Positions 1 to 7,166 of a DNA stretch of 18,133 bases are shown one piece after another. Under the pieces are notes generated by a model. It worked only from the letters and a program-made list of their open reading frames with translations, was not told where the DNA came from and did not search any database. The stretch covers positions 1 through 18,133 of the forward strand of contig JAEXPS010000165.1 of NCBI GenBank assembly GCA_023438885.1. The letters are read 5' to 3'. The first letter of the stretch is position 1. Every line of letters starts with the position of its first letter. This DNA comes from Actinomycetes bacterium. GTDB lineage: Bacteria > Actinomycetota > Actinomycetes > Actinomycetales > Cellulomonadaceae. The translations under genes and the position numbers were made by a program.

Positions 1-570
1 CGGGGCGCCGGCGGCGGGGGGCGGCCCCCCCCCCGCGCCGCGACGCTGCTGACCCTGGCTCTGCCCGGGTCCGCGTACCTGTACCAAGGCGAGGAGCTGG
101 GCCTGCCGGAGCACACCTCGCTCGACGACGAGCTGCGTCAGGATCCGACGTACCGGCGGAGCGAGGGCTCGGAGCTCGGCCGGGACGGCTGCCGCATCCC
201 GCTGCCGTGGGACTCCTCGGCTCCGGCGCTCGGCTTCTCGCCGACAGGCGCGACGTGGTTGCCGCAGCCGCCGGAGTTCGCGGACCTGGCCCTCGATCGG
301 CAGCGTGGCGTCCCGGGGTCCACCTACGAGCTGTACCGGGAGGCCCTGCGCCTGCGCCGCTCGCTGGCCCTGGGCACCGGCGGCCTGGCCTGGCTTTCCG
401 GCTACCCGGACACGACCCTCGCCTTCGCCAACCGGGACCTGCTGGTGGTGGCCAACCTCGGCACGGACCCCGTGCCGGCACCCGCGGGGGCGCGCATGCT
501 CCTCGCCTCGACCGACGCCCCCGACGACGGCACCGTTCCGCCCGACACGACCATCTGGTTCACGCGCTGA
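1..570 (+). CDS. GH13 alpha-glucosidase, C-terminal part (5' end outside window)
   Basis: The frame is open from base 1 to the TGA at 568-570, giving about 189 residues. The segment LPGSAYLYQGEELGLPE is the conserved end of the GH13 (alpha-amylase family) catalytic barrel. It is followed by QDPTYRRSE and GRDGCRIPLPWD, typical of actinobacterial alpha-glucosidase/oligo-1,6-glucosidase enzymes that release glucose from maltose- or isomaltose-type oligosaccharides in the cytoplasm. The last ~75 residues match the small beta-sandwich C-terminal domain (YREALRLRRSLALGTG, then LLVVANLGTDPVP). The catalytic Asp/Glu/Asp residues lie upstream of the window, so exact substrate specificity cannot be judged. 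The first ~12 codons translate to a low-complexity Gly/Pro/Arg string where the family usually has an Arg/Ala-rich helix, so this edge may contain sequencing errors. The gene converges on the HNH gene with only 34 bases between the stops. Confidence 0.88.
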   Translation, partial: RGAGGGGRPPPRAATLLTLALPGSAYLYQGEELGLPEHTSLDDELRQDPTYRRSEGSELGRDGCRIPLPWDSSAPALGFSPTGATWLPQPPEFADLALDRQRGVPGSTYELYREALRLRRSLALGTGGLAWLSGYPDTTLAFANRDLLVVANLGTDPVPAPAGARMLLASTDAPDDGTVPPDTTIWFTR

Positions 571-572
571 CC

Positions 573-590
573 CCGGCCGTCCCCGGCCGG
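573..590. terminator. Possible bidirectional terminator hairpin
   Basis: A perfect 6-bp inverted repeat, CCGGCC (573-578) and GGCCGG (585-590), with a 6-base loop lies between two convergent genes whose stops are at 570 and 605. There is no T tract on either strand, so an intrinsic terminator is only a weak inference. The position between convergent stops is the main support. Confidence 0.3.
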
Positions 591-604
591 CATCCGCAGC
601 AGCG

Positions 605-2032
605 TCAGGCACTCCGGAGCATCTGCTCGTCGGATGGGCATGCCTCCGCCGCACGTGGGCATGGCTCCGCCGCACCTGGATGGAGGTCGGCCGCTGTCCA
701 GTGGTCTGGCGGGGGCGAGCCCGGCATCAGCCGTCCGTCAGGGAACACGAACGCATAGGCGCCGTCGCGGTTGCGATGGATCGCGACATCGTGGTCGTGG
801 ACGTAGCCGTGATGGCCGTCGCAGAGCTGGATCGCCTGGTCGAGGTCGGTCGGCCCACCGCGGCTCCACCACGTGACGTGGTGCAGCTGGGTGTAGCGCG
901 CGGGTATGGCGCACCCACCGATCGCGCACCCGCCGCCGTCGCGGGCGATGACCGCCTTGCGCTGGTGGGCGGTGAACAACCGCTCCCGGCGGCCCTCGTC
1001 GATGGGGACGCCGGCCGAGCTCATCACCATCCGGGTGATCTCGCAGTCGCACAGCGCCTTGGCGACCTCCGACGCCGGAAGCACGTTCCCGTCGTCGTCG
1101 GTCACCGGCGCCACACCGGTCAGCCGCACCACGACGTCGCGCGTGGCACCGCGCCCCGGACCCCGACCACCACCTTCGCGGCCCGCAGCCGGCTCCGTCG
1201 AGATCGGCCTCCGCAGCGCTGCCCAGGTCTCCTCGCTGACCATCAGCGTCACCTGCGGCATCACCACCGAGCCGGGCGTCGTCGCGCGGTCGGAGAGCAC
1301 CGACCGGGCCATCCGTTCCAGCGCGTCGGCCTGCTGCTGACCCCGGTCGCGATCGTCGTCCGCCGTCGGCAGCGGGTTCAGGGCATCGATCGCACGTTGC
1401 ACCGCGTTGCCGGCGACCGAGTCGAGCCGGCCCTTGATCGTCGTGCCGCCCGCCCCGTGGGACAGGAAGAGGAACCGGTCGGCGCGCTGCTCGTCGTGCG
1501 TGCGCTGGCGCGACGCCGGGTCGAGCCGAGCCGCCTCGTGAGCCAGGTGCTTGCCGAACTGCGTGGCATCCATGCGGCCGGCGAGCCGAACCACCTCGGC
1601 CTGATGGCCCGCCAGGTGGTCGCCGAAGACACGCGAGGCTCCGGTGGCGCGCGTCAGCTGCGCGAGGTGTGCCGGCGTGACGGGGCCGGACACCAAGGCC
1701 TCGGCCACCTCGGGCATCGACTCCAGCGTGGCCGCCTGGGCGACGGAGGCGAACCCCGCCCCGCGGCCCTGCCGGGTGGTGCGGCCGGCCCAGGCCGCCA
1801 GATCGCGGTCGCCGCTCGCGCCGTACGTGCCGGCGTTCGACTCGGCGACCAGGACCCGTCCCTCGATCGCCGTCAACGCACCCTTGCGCCGTTGCGACCA
1901 CTCGAGCACAGCGGCTCGCGTCGCGCTGTCCCACTCGTCGGCGTGAGCAGCGACGTCCAGCGCGGCGCGAAGCGCGTCCTCCGCGGCAGCGAACTCGGCA
2001 GGCAGGCGCATGGCGGACGAGCCCTCGTCCAT
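605..2032 (-). CDS. DUF222 / 13E12-type HNH endonuclease family protein
   Basis: The protein is 475 residues from the ATG at 2032. The N-terminal ~330 residues are the DUF222 helical region (RKGALTAIEGRVLVAESNAG; VTPAHLAQLTRATG; EEQRADRFLFLS-like stretches), typical of the actinobacterial 13E12 repeat family. The C-terminus holds an HNH motif at about residues 369-412: CAIGGC, then QLHHVTWWSRGG, then LCDGHHGYVH. The Cys residues and paired His fit a metal-binding beta-beta-alpha nuclease fold, although the usual Asn between GGPTDLD and LC is replaced by Gln. These proteins are presumed DNA nucleases, with a biological role that is poorly known. The start was chosen because ATG 2032 has a GGGAGGGGG purine run at 2041-2050 and lies 25 bases downstream of a LexA box. 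The frame stays open to a GTG at 2149, but that would put the box inside the gene. The C-terminal tail contains a duplicated AAEPCPR/AAEACPS heptad. It lies downstream of dusB but has its own promoter. Confidence 0.85.
   Translation of the reverse strand: MDEGSSAMRLPAEFAAAEDALRAALDVAAHADEWDSATRAAVLEWSQRRKGALTAIEGRVLVAESNAGTYGASGDRDLAAWAGRTTRQGRGAGFASVAQAATLESMPEVAEALVSGPVTPAHLAQLTRATGASRVFGDHLAGHQAEVVRLAGRMDATQFGKHLAHEAARLDPASRQRTHDEQRADRFLFLSHGAGGTTIKGRLDSVAGNAVQRAIDALNPLPTADDDRDRGQQQADALERMARSVLSDRATTPGSVVMPQVTLMVSEETWAALRRPISTEPAAGREGGGRGPGRGATRDVVVRLTGVAPVTDDDGNVLPASEVAKALCDCEITRMVMSSAGVPIDEGRRERLFTAHQRKAVIARDGGGCAIGGCAIPARYTQLHHVTWWSRGGPTDLDQAIQLCDGHHGYVHDHDVAIHRNRDGAYAFVFPDGRLMPGSPPPDHWTAADLHPGAAEPCPRAAEACPSDEQMLRSA
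635..676. repeat. 21-bp tandem duplication within the HNH gene
   Basis: Two adjacent 21-bp copies (635-655 and 656-676) differ at two positions. On the minus strand they encode AAEACPS and AAEPCPR in the C-terminal tail of the DUF222-HNH protein, beyond the nuclease motif. The unit is a whole number of codons, so the frame is kept. It looks like a small slippage duplication in a disordered tail. Confidence 0.7.
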
Positions 2033-2057
2033 CGTCGCGCACCCCCTCCCGGCAATC

Positions 2058-2071
2058 CGAACATCTGTTCG
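2058..2071. promoter_or_regulatory. SOS box (LexA operator) of the HNH gene
   Basis: The sequence CGAACATCTGTTCG is a perfect palindrome outside its 4-base centre and matches the actinobacterial/mycobacterial LexA site CGAAC-N4-GTTCG. It is followed by A at 2072, extending the match to GTTCGA. It lies 25 bases upstream of ATG 2032 and directly after a -10-like hexamer, so bound LexA would block the start region. Members of the related 13E12 family in Mycobacterium tuberculosis are known to be LexA-regulated, which supports the assignment. DNA-damage induction of this gene is inferred. Confidence 0.85.
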
Positions 2072-2072
2072 A

Positions 2073-2101
2073 AGACTATGCTCATCGCGATGCCGGGACA
2101 A
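2073..2101 (-). promoter_or_regulatory. Candidate housekeeping promoter of the HNH gene
   Basis: On the minus strand, TTGTCC (2101-2096) is separated by 17 bases from TAGTCT (2078-2073). They resemble -35 and -10 hexamers of the TTGNNN / TANNNT type. The LexA box begins right after the -10, so the transcription start would fall inside the operator, a standard layout for repression. The hexamer matches are modest. Confidence 0.5.
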
Positions 2102-2252
2102 GGCTCGCGGTCCCCTGACCTGCAGATCCACTCGACAGCGTGGCGCCACGCAGTTCGCCGGGCTGTGGGCGGCTCACCCCGGCCAACCCCGCTGCGGCGC
2201 GGAGCGCGGTCAGCCGAGCGCTCGTCGCGGCGTCGTTGCCGCCGACGGGCAG

Positions 2253-3413
2253 TCAGCCGCCAGACACGGACAGCTCGGCCTCGTGCAGCTGCCGGCGCAG
2301 CTCGTCGGACAGCTCCCGGTCGTCCAGCCAGCCGTACGGCACGTGCGGCTTCTTCGGCGAGCCCTGCCGCCCCCGCTGCCCCTCGGCCGCCTCGCCGGGG
2401 TACGGCTGCGACCGGTCGAGCTCCCCGAGCAGGGCATCCAGCTCCGCCAGCGACGCCACCATCGCCAGCCGCGCCCGAAGCTCGCCACCCACCGGGTAGC
2501 CCTTGAAGTACCAGGCCATGTGCTTGCGCATCTCGCGGCACGCCCGGGCCTCGAGCCCGTCGTAGTAGTCGACCATCAGCTCGGCGTGGCGTCGGATCGC
2601 GGCGGCCACGTCGCCGAGCGTGGGGCGCACGCGCTCGTCGGACCCTGCGAAGGCCGCGGCCAGGTCCGCGAAGAGCCACGGCCGCCCCTGGCACCCGCGC
2701 CCGACGACCACGCCGTCGCACCCTGTCTCGGCCACCATCGCCAGCGCGTCCTCCGCCGACCAGATGTCGCCGTTGCCCAGTACGGGGACGTCCAGCGCGG
2801 CCTTCAGCGTGGCGATCGCCGACCAGTCCGCCGTACCGGAGTAGTAGTCCGCGGCCGTGCGCGCGTGCAGGGCCACCGCGGCGACACCGAGGTCCTGGGC
2901 GATGAGCCCGGCCTCCACGTAGGTCAGGTGGTCGTCGTCGATCCCCTTGCGCATCTTGATCGTCACCGGCACGTCGAAGGGCGCAGCCTCGCGCACGGCG
3001 GCCGCGACGATCGCGCTGAACAGCTCGGTCTTCCACGGCAGCGCCGCGCCGCCGCCTCGGCGGGTGACCTTCGGCACCGGGCACCCGAAGTTCAGGTCCA
3101 CATGGTCGGCCATGTCCTCGGTGACCAGCATCCGCACGGCCGCCCCGACGGTCGCCGGGTCAACCCCGTAGATCTGCACGGAGCGCGGTGCCTCGTCGGG
3201 CCCGAAGGAGACGATCCGCAGTGACTCCAGGTGGCGCTCGACGAGCGCGCGCGACGTGACCATCTCGGCGACGTACAGCCCAGCGCCGGACTCCCGGCAC
3301 AACCGCCGGAACGCCGCGTTGGTGACGCCCGCCATCGGCGCCAGCACCACCGGGGTGTCCACGGTGATGGGGCCGAGGCGCAGCGGCGGCAGCACGCGGG
3401 TCGCGGTGGTCAT
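2253..3413 (-). CDS. dusB: tRNA-dihydrouridine synthase (DusB type)
   Basis: This FMN-dependent enzyme reduces specific uridines in the D-loop of tRNA to dihydrouridine, using NADPH. The 386-residue product shows the Dus TIM-barrel signatures in order: LAPMAGVTNAAFRRLCRE near the N-terminus, SVQIYG, DLNFGCPVPKVTRRGGGAAL with the conserved catalytic Cys in NFGCP, TIKMRKG, ALHARTAADYYSG, GNGDIWSAEDAL and GVVVGRGCQGRPWLF. The C-terminal ~70 residues form the helical tRNA-binding extension (MRKHMAWYFKGYPVG). The family ranges from about 320 to 390 residues; the longer size is usual in actinobacteria. I chose ATG 3413, with GGGGGA about 10 bases upstream. A GTG at 3431 is an alternative that would overlap that purine run. 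It is divergent from the first ECF sigma gene, with about 59 bases between the starts. Confidence 0.93.
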   Translation of the reverse strand: MTTATRVLPPLRLGPITVDTPVVLAPMAGVTNAAFRRLCRESGAGLYVAEMVTSRALVERHLESLRIVSFGPDEAPRSVQIYGVDPATVGAAVRMLVTEDMADHVDLNFGCPVPKVTRRGGGAALPWKTELFSAIVAAAVREAAPFDVPVTIKMRKGIDDDHLTYVEAGLIAQDLGVAAVALHARTAADYYSGTADWSAIATLKAALDVPVLGNGDIWSAEDALAMVAETGCDGVVVGRGCQGRPWLFADLAAAFAGSDERVRPTLGDVAAAIRRHAELMVDYYDGLEARACREMRKHMAWYFKGYPVGGELRARLAMVASLAELDALLGELDRSQPYPGEAAEGQRGRQGSPKKPHVPYGWLDDRELSDELRRQLHEAELSVSGG

Positions 3414-3438
3414 CGGTCGATTGTCCCCCACGGCCGAC

Positions 3439-3466
3439 TCAACCTCGGAGCCGGCTGGTGCGTCTC
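3439..3466 (+). promoter_or_regulatory. ECF-type promoter of the first sigma gene
   Basis: TCAAC (3439-3443), a 17-base spacer and CGTCTC (3461-3466) match the AAC/CGT pattern of ECF sigma promoters. The GTG start at 3473 lies 6 bases past the -10 hexamer, about where transcription would begin, so the mRNA may be leaderless. The same TCAAC-N14-GTGCGT pattern precedes the second sigma gene at 7132-7159, which points to autoregulation or cross-regulation. Confidence 0.6.
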
Positions 3467-3472
3467 TAGGCT

Positions 3473-4054
3473 GTGAGAACGATGAGCGACACCGACGTCC
3501 GGCCCGGCGGGCCCCCCGAGAGTGCCGAGGTGATCCCGGCCGGCCGGCGCGCGGCTCGGGATGACGAGTTCGCCGCCTTCATGGCGGAGCATTCCGCGGA
3601 ACTGCTGCGGACCGCCTGGCTGCTGGTCGGCGACGCGCACCAGGCCGAGGAGCTCACGCAGGCGGCGCTCGTCCGCACCTACGTCACGTGGCACCGCGTG
3701 CGCACGGACGACCCGGTGCGCTACACCCGCCGGGTGCTCGCGAACCTGCGCGTCGACACCTGGCGGCGCCGGCGCCGTGAGGTGCTCTCGGCGCCCGAGC
3801 TCCTCCCGGACAGGGAGATGGGCGGCGTGCACCGGCGCGTCGACGACCGCGACCAGCTGGTCCGGGCTCTCGCTCTGCTCACGCCCCGCCAGCGCCGGAT
3901 CGTGGTGCTGCGCCACCTCGTCGGCCTCTCGGAGGCCGACGTCGCCGCCGACCTCGGCGTCAGCGTCGGGACCGTGAAGTCCACCGCCTCGCGAGGGTTG
4001 GCGACGCTGCGCGCCGCCCTCGGCGAGCAGCCCGAGACCGGGAGCGAACGATGA
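3473..4054 (+). CDS. ECF RNA polymerase sigma factor, SigE family (module 1)
   Basis: The protein is 193 residues from GTG 3473. Sigma region 2 covers about residues 30-100 (DEFAAFMAEHSAELLRTAWLL, AEELTQAALVRTYVTW, ANLRVDTWRRRRRE). Region 4 covers about residues 128-182 (ALLTPRQRRIVVLRHLVGLS, then the helix-turn-helix DVAADLGVSVGTVKSTASRG). This two-region layout is typical of SigE-family ECF factors, which redirect RNA polymerase to AAC/CGT-type promoters, often in response to envelope stress. Its stop overlaps the next ATG (ATGA), so it should be translationally coupled to the membrane protein downstream, the likely anti-sigma factor. ATG 3482 is an alternative start, but no ribosome binding site is obvious, while GTG 3473 sits at the expected transcription start. 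It is close in sequence to the sigma factor at 7167. Confidence 0.92.
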   Translation: MRTMSDTDVRPGGPPESAEVIPAGRRAARDDEFAAFMAEHSAELLRTAWLLVGDAHQAEELTQAALVRTYVTWHRVRTDDPVRYTRRVLANLRVDTWRRRRREVLSAPELLPDREMGGVHRRVDDRDQLVRALALLTPRQRRIVVLRHLVGLSEADVAADLGVSVGTVKSTASRGLATLRAALGEQPETGSER

Positions 4055-5556
4055 CCCTCACCGACGAGCAGTTCGCTGCCACCCTGCGCACCCGCGTCGA
4101 GGCCGCGGCACCGGCCATGGCCCTCGACGTCCGCGAGACCGTGCGAGTCGGCTCCCGCCGACGCCGCTCCCGCCGACTGGGTGGCGCGCTCGGCGCTGTG
4201 GCGGCTGTCGCCGCAGCCGGCGCGCTGGCCCTCGGCCCGCTCGGTGGGCTCGCGGCGCTCCGCGTGCCGGTCGCCCAGGCGCCCGTGACGATCGGGACGG
4301 GCCAGGTCGCCGAGCTGGCCCCCGGCATCACCGCGACGAACGCCCTGACGGAGACCACCTCCTCGGACGGTTCGCCACGCTGGGACACCGGCCTGGGGTT
4401 CGCGTTCCCGGCTGACGGCACGGTGCGCGACGTGTCCGTCGGGTTCACCCCGCTCGAGCAAGCCGGCGACGGCATCGGCCTCGCGTACGACGACCCCACC
4501 GGGTGGGCGCTGCCGGCGTGGGGAACCACCCCGATCACCTGGTCGAAGACGAGTGGTCTCGCCTCGATCGGTGGCACGTTCGAGCTCCGCGGCGACCAGC
4601 TCGCGGCCAACGTGATGGCCGGCGCGGTCCCCACCTGGGTGCGCGATCCGCACGTACTCCTCTACGCCGAGGACGGCCTCCTCGCGGCCGACGGCACGAA
4701 CACCCACTGGCTCGAGGTCCCCACCGTGCGCGATCCCCAGGGCTCGGACCGGCTGATCTTCGCCGTCGTCGCCGACACCTCGGTGCTGCAGGCCTGGAGC
4801 GCGAACCCGCCCCGGCTGATCGCCGTGGCCGGCGACGGCTCGCGGCTCGACGTCTCACCCGTGTGCGGCTCCACCGACCTGACCGCGGTGTGCCTCGCCA
4901 TGCAGCCGGACGGCGGCGAGGCGCTGACAGCGGCGGTCAGGTCCGTCGGCGGCACCGCGCCGGCGTCGTTCCAGCCGCCGGTGGTCGCTCCGGTGCGGGG
5001 CGTCGAGGCTGCGACCGGGCCCGTCGTCACGGACGGCAACGTCAGCGTCGTCGGGACCCTGGCCGGGACGCGCGTCGTCGTCGACCGCCTGGCGGACGAC
5101 GACCCCGACATCATGCAGATCACCGCCGTCGGACCGTACGAGCGCTTCTTCGGCGAGCCGGACAGCCTGCCCCTCGGGGAGGGTGCCGCGGTCCAGACGG
5201 TGACGATGGACGGCGGGGCCTGGATCTACCTGCTCGTCGCGCCGCGGGGCTGGGTGGAGCCGCGCGTCTTCGTCTGGTCCACCGAGGGCTGGCCGACGAA
5301 CGACGGCCGGGTCCATGCGGCCGAGGTACCGACGATCACGCTCCCCGTCGAAGGCACCGACGACCCCGGGCGACGCTTCGCGGTCGTCAGCATCGACCGG
5401 CCCAGGGGCGTAGCGAACACCTTCACGTTCGGCGCGGCGTTCGCGAGCTCGGACGGCGAACTCGTCGTCCCCGGCTGTGCAACGCGGGCCGCCTGCCCCG
5501 AGGTCCCGTACGACGAGCTCCGCGCACTCCTGGACACTGACCCCGACGCCGGGTAG
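4051..5556 (+). CDS. Single-pass membrane partner of the ECF sigma factor (putative anti-sigma/sensor, module 1)
   Basis: This 501-residue protein overlaps the sigma gene by ATGA. Residues 1-42 are predicted cytoplasmic and end in the basic stretch RRRRSRR. Residues ~43-69 are an Ala/Gly/Leu-rich membrane helix, and the rest would be extracytoplasmic. No zinc-binding anti-sigma motif (HxxxCxxC) is visible. The outer part seems to contain one domain twice. Copy A (about 83-285) has GTGQVAELAPGI, VMAGAVPTWVRDP, LEVPTVRDPQ, DRLIFAVVA and a Cys pair at 272/281. Copy B (about 325-495) has AEVPTITLPVE, RRFAVVS, LVVPGC and Cys 476/482, followed by PYDEL. The same domain occurs once in the partner protein of module 2, as VEVPTF, GRLLYAVAL, VVPGC. 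Anti-sigma function is inferred from gene order, topology and coupling; I do not recognise a named family. Confidence 0.75.
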   Translation: MTLTDEQFAATLRTRVEAAAPAMALDVRETVRVGSRRRRSRRLGGALGAVAAVAAAGALALGPLGGLAALRVPVAQAPVTIGTGQVAELAPGITATNALTETTSSDGSPRWDTGLGFAFPADGTVRDVSVGFTPLEQAGDGIGLAYDDPTGWALPAWGTTPITWSKTSGLASIGGTFELRGDQLAANVMAGAVPTWVRDPHVLLYAEDGLLAADGTNTHWLEVPTVRDPQGSDRLIFAVVADTSVLQAWSANPPRLIAVAGDGSRLDVSPVCGSTDLTAVCLAMQPDGGEALTAAVRSVGGTAPASFQPPVVAPVRGVEAATGPVVTDGNVSVVGTLAGTRVVVDRLADDDPDIMQITAVGPYERFFGEPDSLPLGEGAAVQTVTMDGGAWIYLLVAPRGWVEPRVFVWSTEGWPTNDGRVHAAEVPTITLPVEGTDDPGRRFAVVSIDRPRGVANTFTFGAAFASSDGELVVPGCATRAACPEVPYDELRALLDTDPDAG

Positions 5557-5594
5557 ACAGGCGCCGAGTTGGGCCGGCGAGTGGGGTTCCGGGG

Positions 5595-7070
5595 TCAGCG
5601 GAGGCTGCGGATCAGGGCGCGGAAGAAGACGACGCCCCGGCCCAGGGCGTCGACCGAGACGTGCTCGTCGACCCCATGGATCGACTCGCGCTGCTCGCGG
5701 CTCATCGCGAACGGGCTGAACCGGTACACGTGCTCGGCGATCTGCGTGAAGTGCCGGGCGTCGGAGGCCGCCAGCATCACGTACGGCGTCACCACCGCGT
5801 CCGGGTAGGCGGCCCCGACGGCGTCACGCACCGCCTCGAACTGCGGGCCGTCGCTCGGCGAGATCGGCGACGGCTCGTCGCTCGCGACGATCCGCAGGTC
5901 CACCTCGTCGTCGTCGATGGCACGGCGCAGGTGGGCGACGACGGACGAGACCGACTCCCCTGGTGCGATGCGCACGTTGAGGTTCGCCCGGGCGGAGGCG
6001 GCGACGACGTTGGCGCCCGGCGAGCCGGCCAGCTGCGTCGCGACCACGGTGGTGCGCACCATCGCGTTCGTCTCGGGTGAGATCCGCGTGAACACCTGGG
6101 CGAGCAGGGGCGCCAAGGGTTCGGCGTAGGCCAGGGCGGAGCGCAGCGGCCCGCTCGCGTACCGGCCGAGCGTGTCGATCATCTCCCGCGCAGGTGCCGG
6201 CAGCGAGGCGGGGAACGGGTGCTCCTCGATCCGCGTGATCGCCCGCGCCAGCCGCCAGGTCGCCCCGCCGCGCATCGGCGTCGAGGCGTGGCCGCCGTCG
6301 GCCTGGCTCGAGATCTCGACGTCGAGGATCCCCTTCTCGGTGGTGCCGACCACGGCGACCGGCTGCTCGACGCCGGGGAACGCGCCGCTGATCACCGCGC
6401 CGCCCTCGTCGAGCACCAGCCAGGGCACCACGCCACGCTCGCGCAGCCGGTCCACCGCGGCGATGGCCGACGACCCGGCGATCTCCTCGTCGTCCCCGAG
6501 CGACAGCCACACGTCCTGGCGCGGGGTGAACCCCTCGGCCAGCAGCGACTCGACGGCCTCGAGCAGCACGACGAGTGCGCCCTTGTCGTCCAGCGTGCCG
6601 CGTCCCCACACCGCCCCGTCGCGCACCTCGCCGGAGAACGGGTCGCCGTGCCAGTCGTCGGCCACCACCGGCACCACGTCCTGGTGCGCCATGAGCACCA
6701 CCGGACGCTCGGACGCCGATCCGGGCCACCGCGCGAGGATCGCGTGCCGCGAGACCCTCTCGACCTCCAGCGTCGCGAACACCCGCGGGTACAGCTCCTG
6801 CAGGGTCTTGGCCAGCAGCTCGAACGCCTCGTGGTCCACCTCGTCCGCGACCCGCGACGACACGGTCGGGATGCGGACCAGGGTCCCCAGGTGCGCCGCG
6901 GCTGCGTCGGCGTGCCGCGCGGGGTTCTCCGGGTGGGTCCTCACTGCCCGCGCGGGCGGGACGAACTCGGCCAGCCGCCTCCGGATCGCGACGGCACCCG
7001 CCACCGCCGCGGCCGTCCCGGCCGCTGCCCCAGCCGCGACCGCGCCGCCCACCCAACCCTGCCGGCCCAT
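5595..7070 (-). CDS. Membrane-anchored M20 family metallopeptidase (CPS1/PM20D1-like)
   Basis: The protein has 491 residues from ATG 7070, which has GGAAGG 8 bases upstream. Residues ~6-28 form an Ala/Gly-rich hydrophobic helix followed by IRRR, a likely signal anchor. The M20 di-zinc motifs are all present: VVLMAHQDVVPV (His129), WGRGTLDDKG (Asp151/152), the catalytic glutamate pair in GDDEEIAGS (185/186), VLDEGGAV (Asp211) and a C-terminal SIHGVDEHV (His465). The context DDWHGDPFSGEVRDG and the size resemble yeast carboxypeptidase S and vertebrate PM20D1, which cleave dipeptides or N-acyl amino acids. The true substrate here is unknown. The gene lies between the two sigma modules on the other strand, convergent with module 1 (38 bases between stops) and divergent from module 2. 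No motif directly links it to them. Confidence 0.9.
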   Translation of the reverse strand: MGRQGWVGGAVAAGAAAGTAAAVAGAVAIRRRLAEFVPPARAVRTHPENPARHADAAAAHLGTLVRIPTVSSRVADEVDHEAFELLAKTLQELYPRVFATLEVERVSRHAILARWPGSASERPVVLMAHQDVVPVVADDWHGDPFSGEVRDGAVWGRGTLDDKGALVVLLEAVESLLAEGFTPRQDVWLSLGDDEEIAGSSAIAAVDRLRERGVVPWLVLDEGGAVISGAFPGVEQPVAVVGTTEKGILDVEISSQADGGHASTPMRGGATWRLARAITRIEEHPFPASLPAPAREMIDTLGRYASGPLRSALAYAEPLAPLLAQVFTRISPETNAMVRTTVVATQLAGSPGANVVAASARANLNVRIAPGESVSSVVAHLRRAIDDDEVDLRIVASDEPSPISPSDGPQFEAVRDAVGAAYPDAVVTPYVMLAASDARHFTQIAEHVYRFSPFAMSREQRESIHGVDEHVSVDALGRGVVFFRALIRSLR

Positions 7071-7096
7071 GGTGTGCACCTTCCTGCTCAGGCTCG

Positions 7097-7102
7097 ATGC
7101 TA
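7097..7102 (-). promoter_or_regulatory. Candidate -10 element for the M20 peptidase gene
   Basis: On the minus strand, TAGCAT (TANNNT type) lies 26 bases upstream of ATG 7070 and is followed by CGAGCC. No good -35 hexamer stands at 16-18 bases. The same TAGCATCGAG string occurs before the DedA-like gene at 11287. Assignment is by position and hexamer only. Confidence 0.35.
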
Positions 7103-7131
7103 GGGCCGCATCGAGGAGTCGTGCTGCGCTG

Positions 7132-7159
7132 TCAACGCCGCAGGCCACTCGTGCGTTCT
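7132..7159 (+). promoter_or_regulatory. ECF-type promoter of the second sigma gene
   Basis: TCAAC (7132-7136), 17 bases, then CGTTCT (7154-7159). The GTG at 7167 follows 7 bases after the -10. Spacer length and the GTG preceding the -10 CGT are identical to the promoter at 3439-3466, although the spacer sequences differ. This supports recognition by the same or paralogous ECF sigma factors. It lies in the intergenic region shared with the divergent M20 gene. Confidence 0.6.
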
Positions 7160-7166
7160 GGCTAGT

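Noticed and set aside
605..2032. Homing endonuclease or intron/intein origin of the HNH protein
   Set aside because: The protein is a full DUF222-HNH member, a common chromosomal family in actinobacteria. No interrupted host gene or intron structure surrounds it.
2033..2149. N-terminal extension of the HNH protein to a GTG at 2149
   Set aside because: The added 39 residues (about) show no family similarity, and the extension would place the SOS box and promoter inside the gene. ATG 2032 has a better ribosome site.
305..2506. Long plus-strand open frame opposite the HNH and dusB genes
   Set aside because: High GC content keeps antisense frames open. The translation is Arg/Pro/Ala/Gly-rich without domains, while the opposite strand has two clear families.
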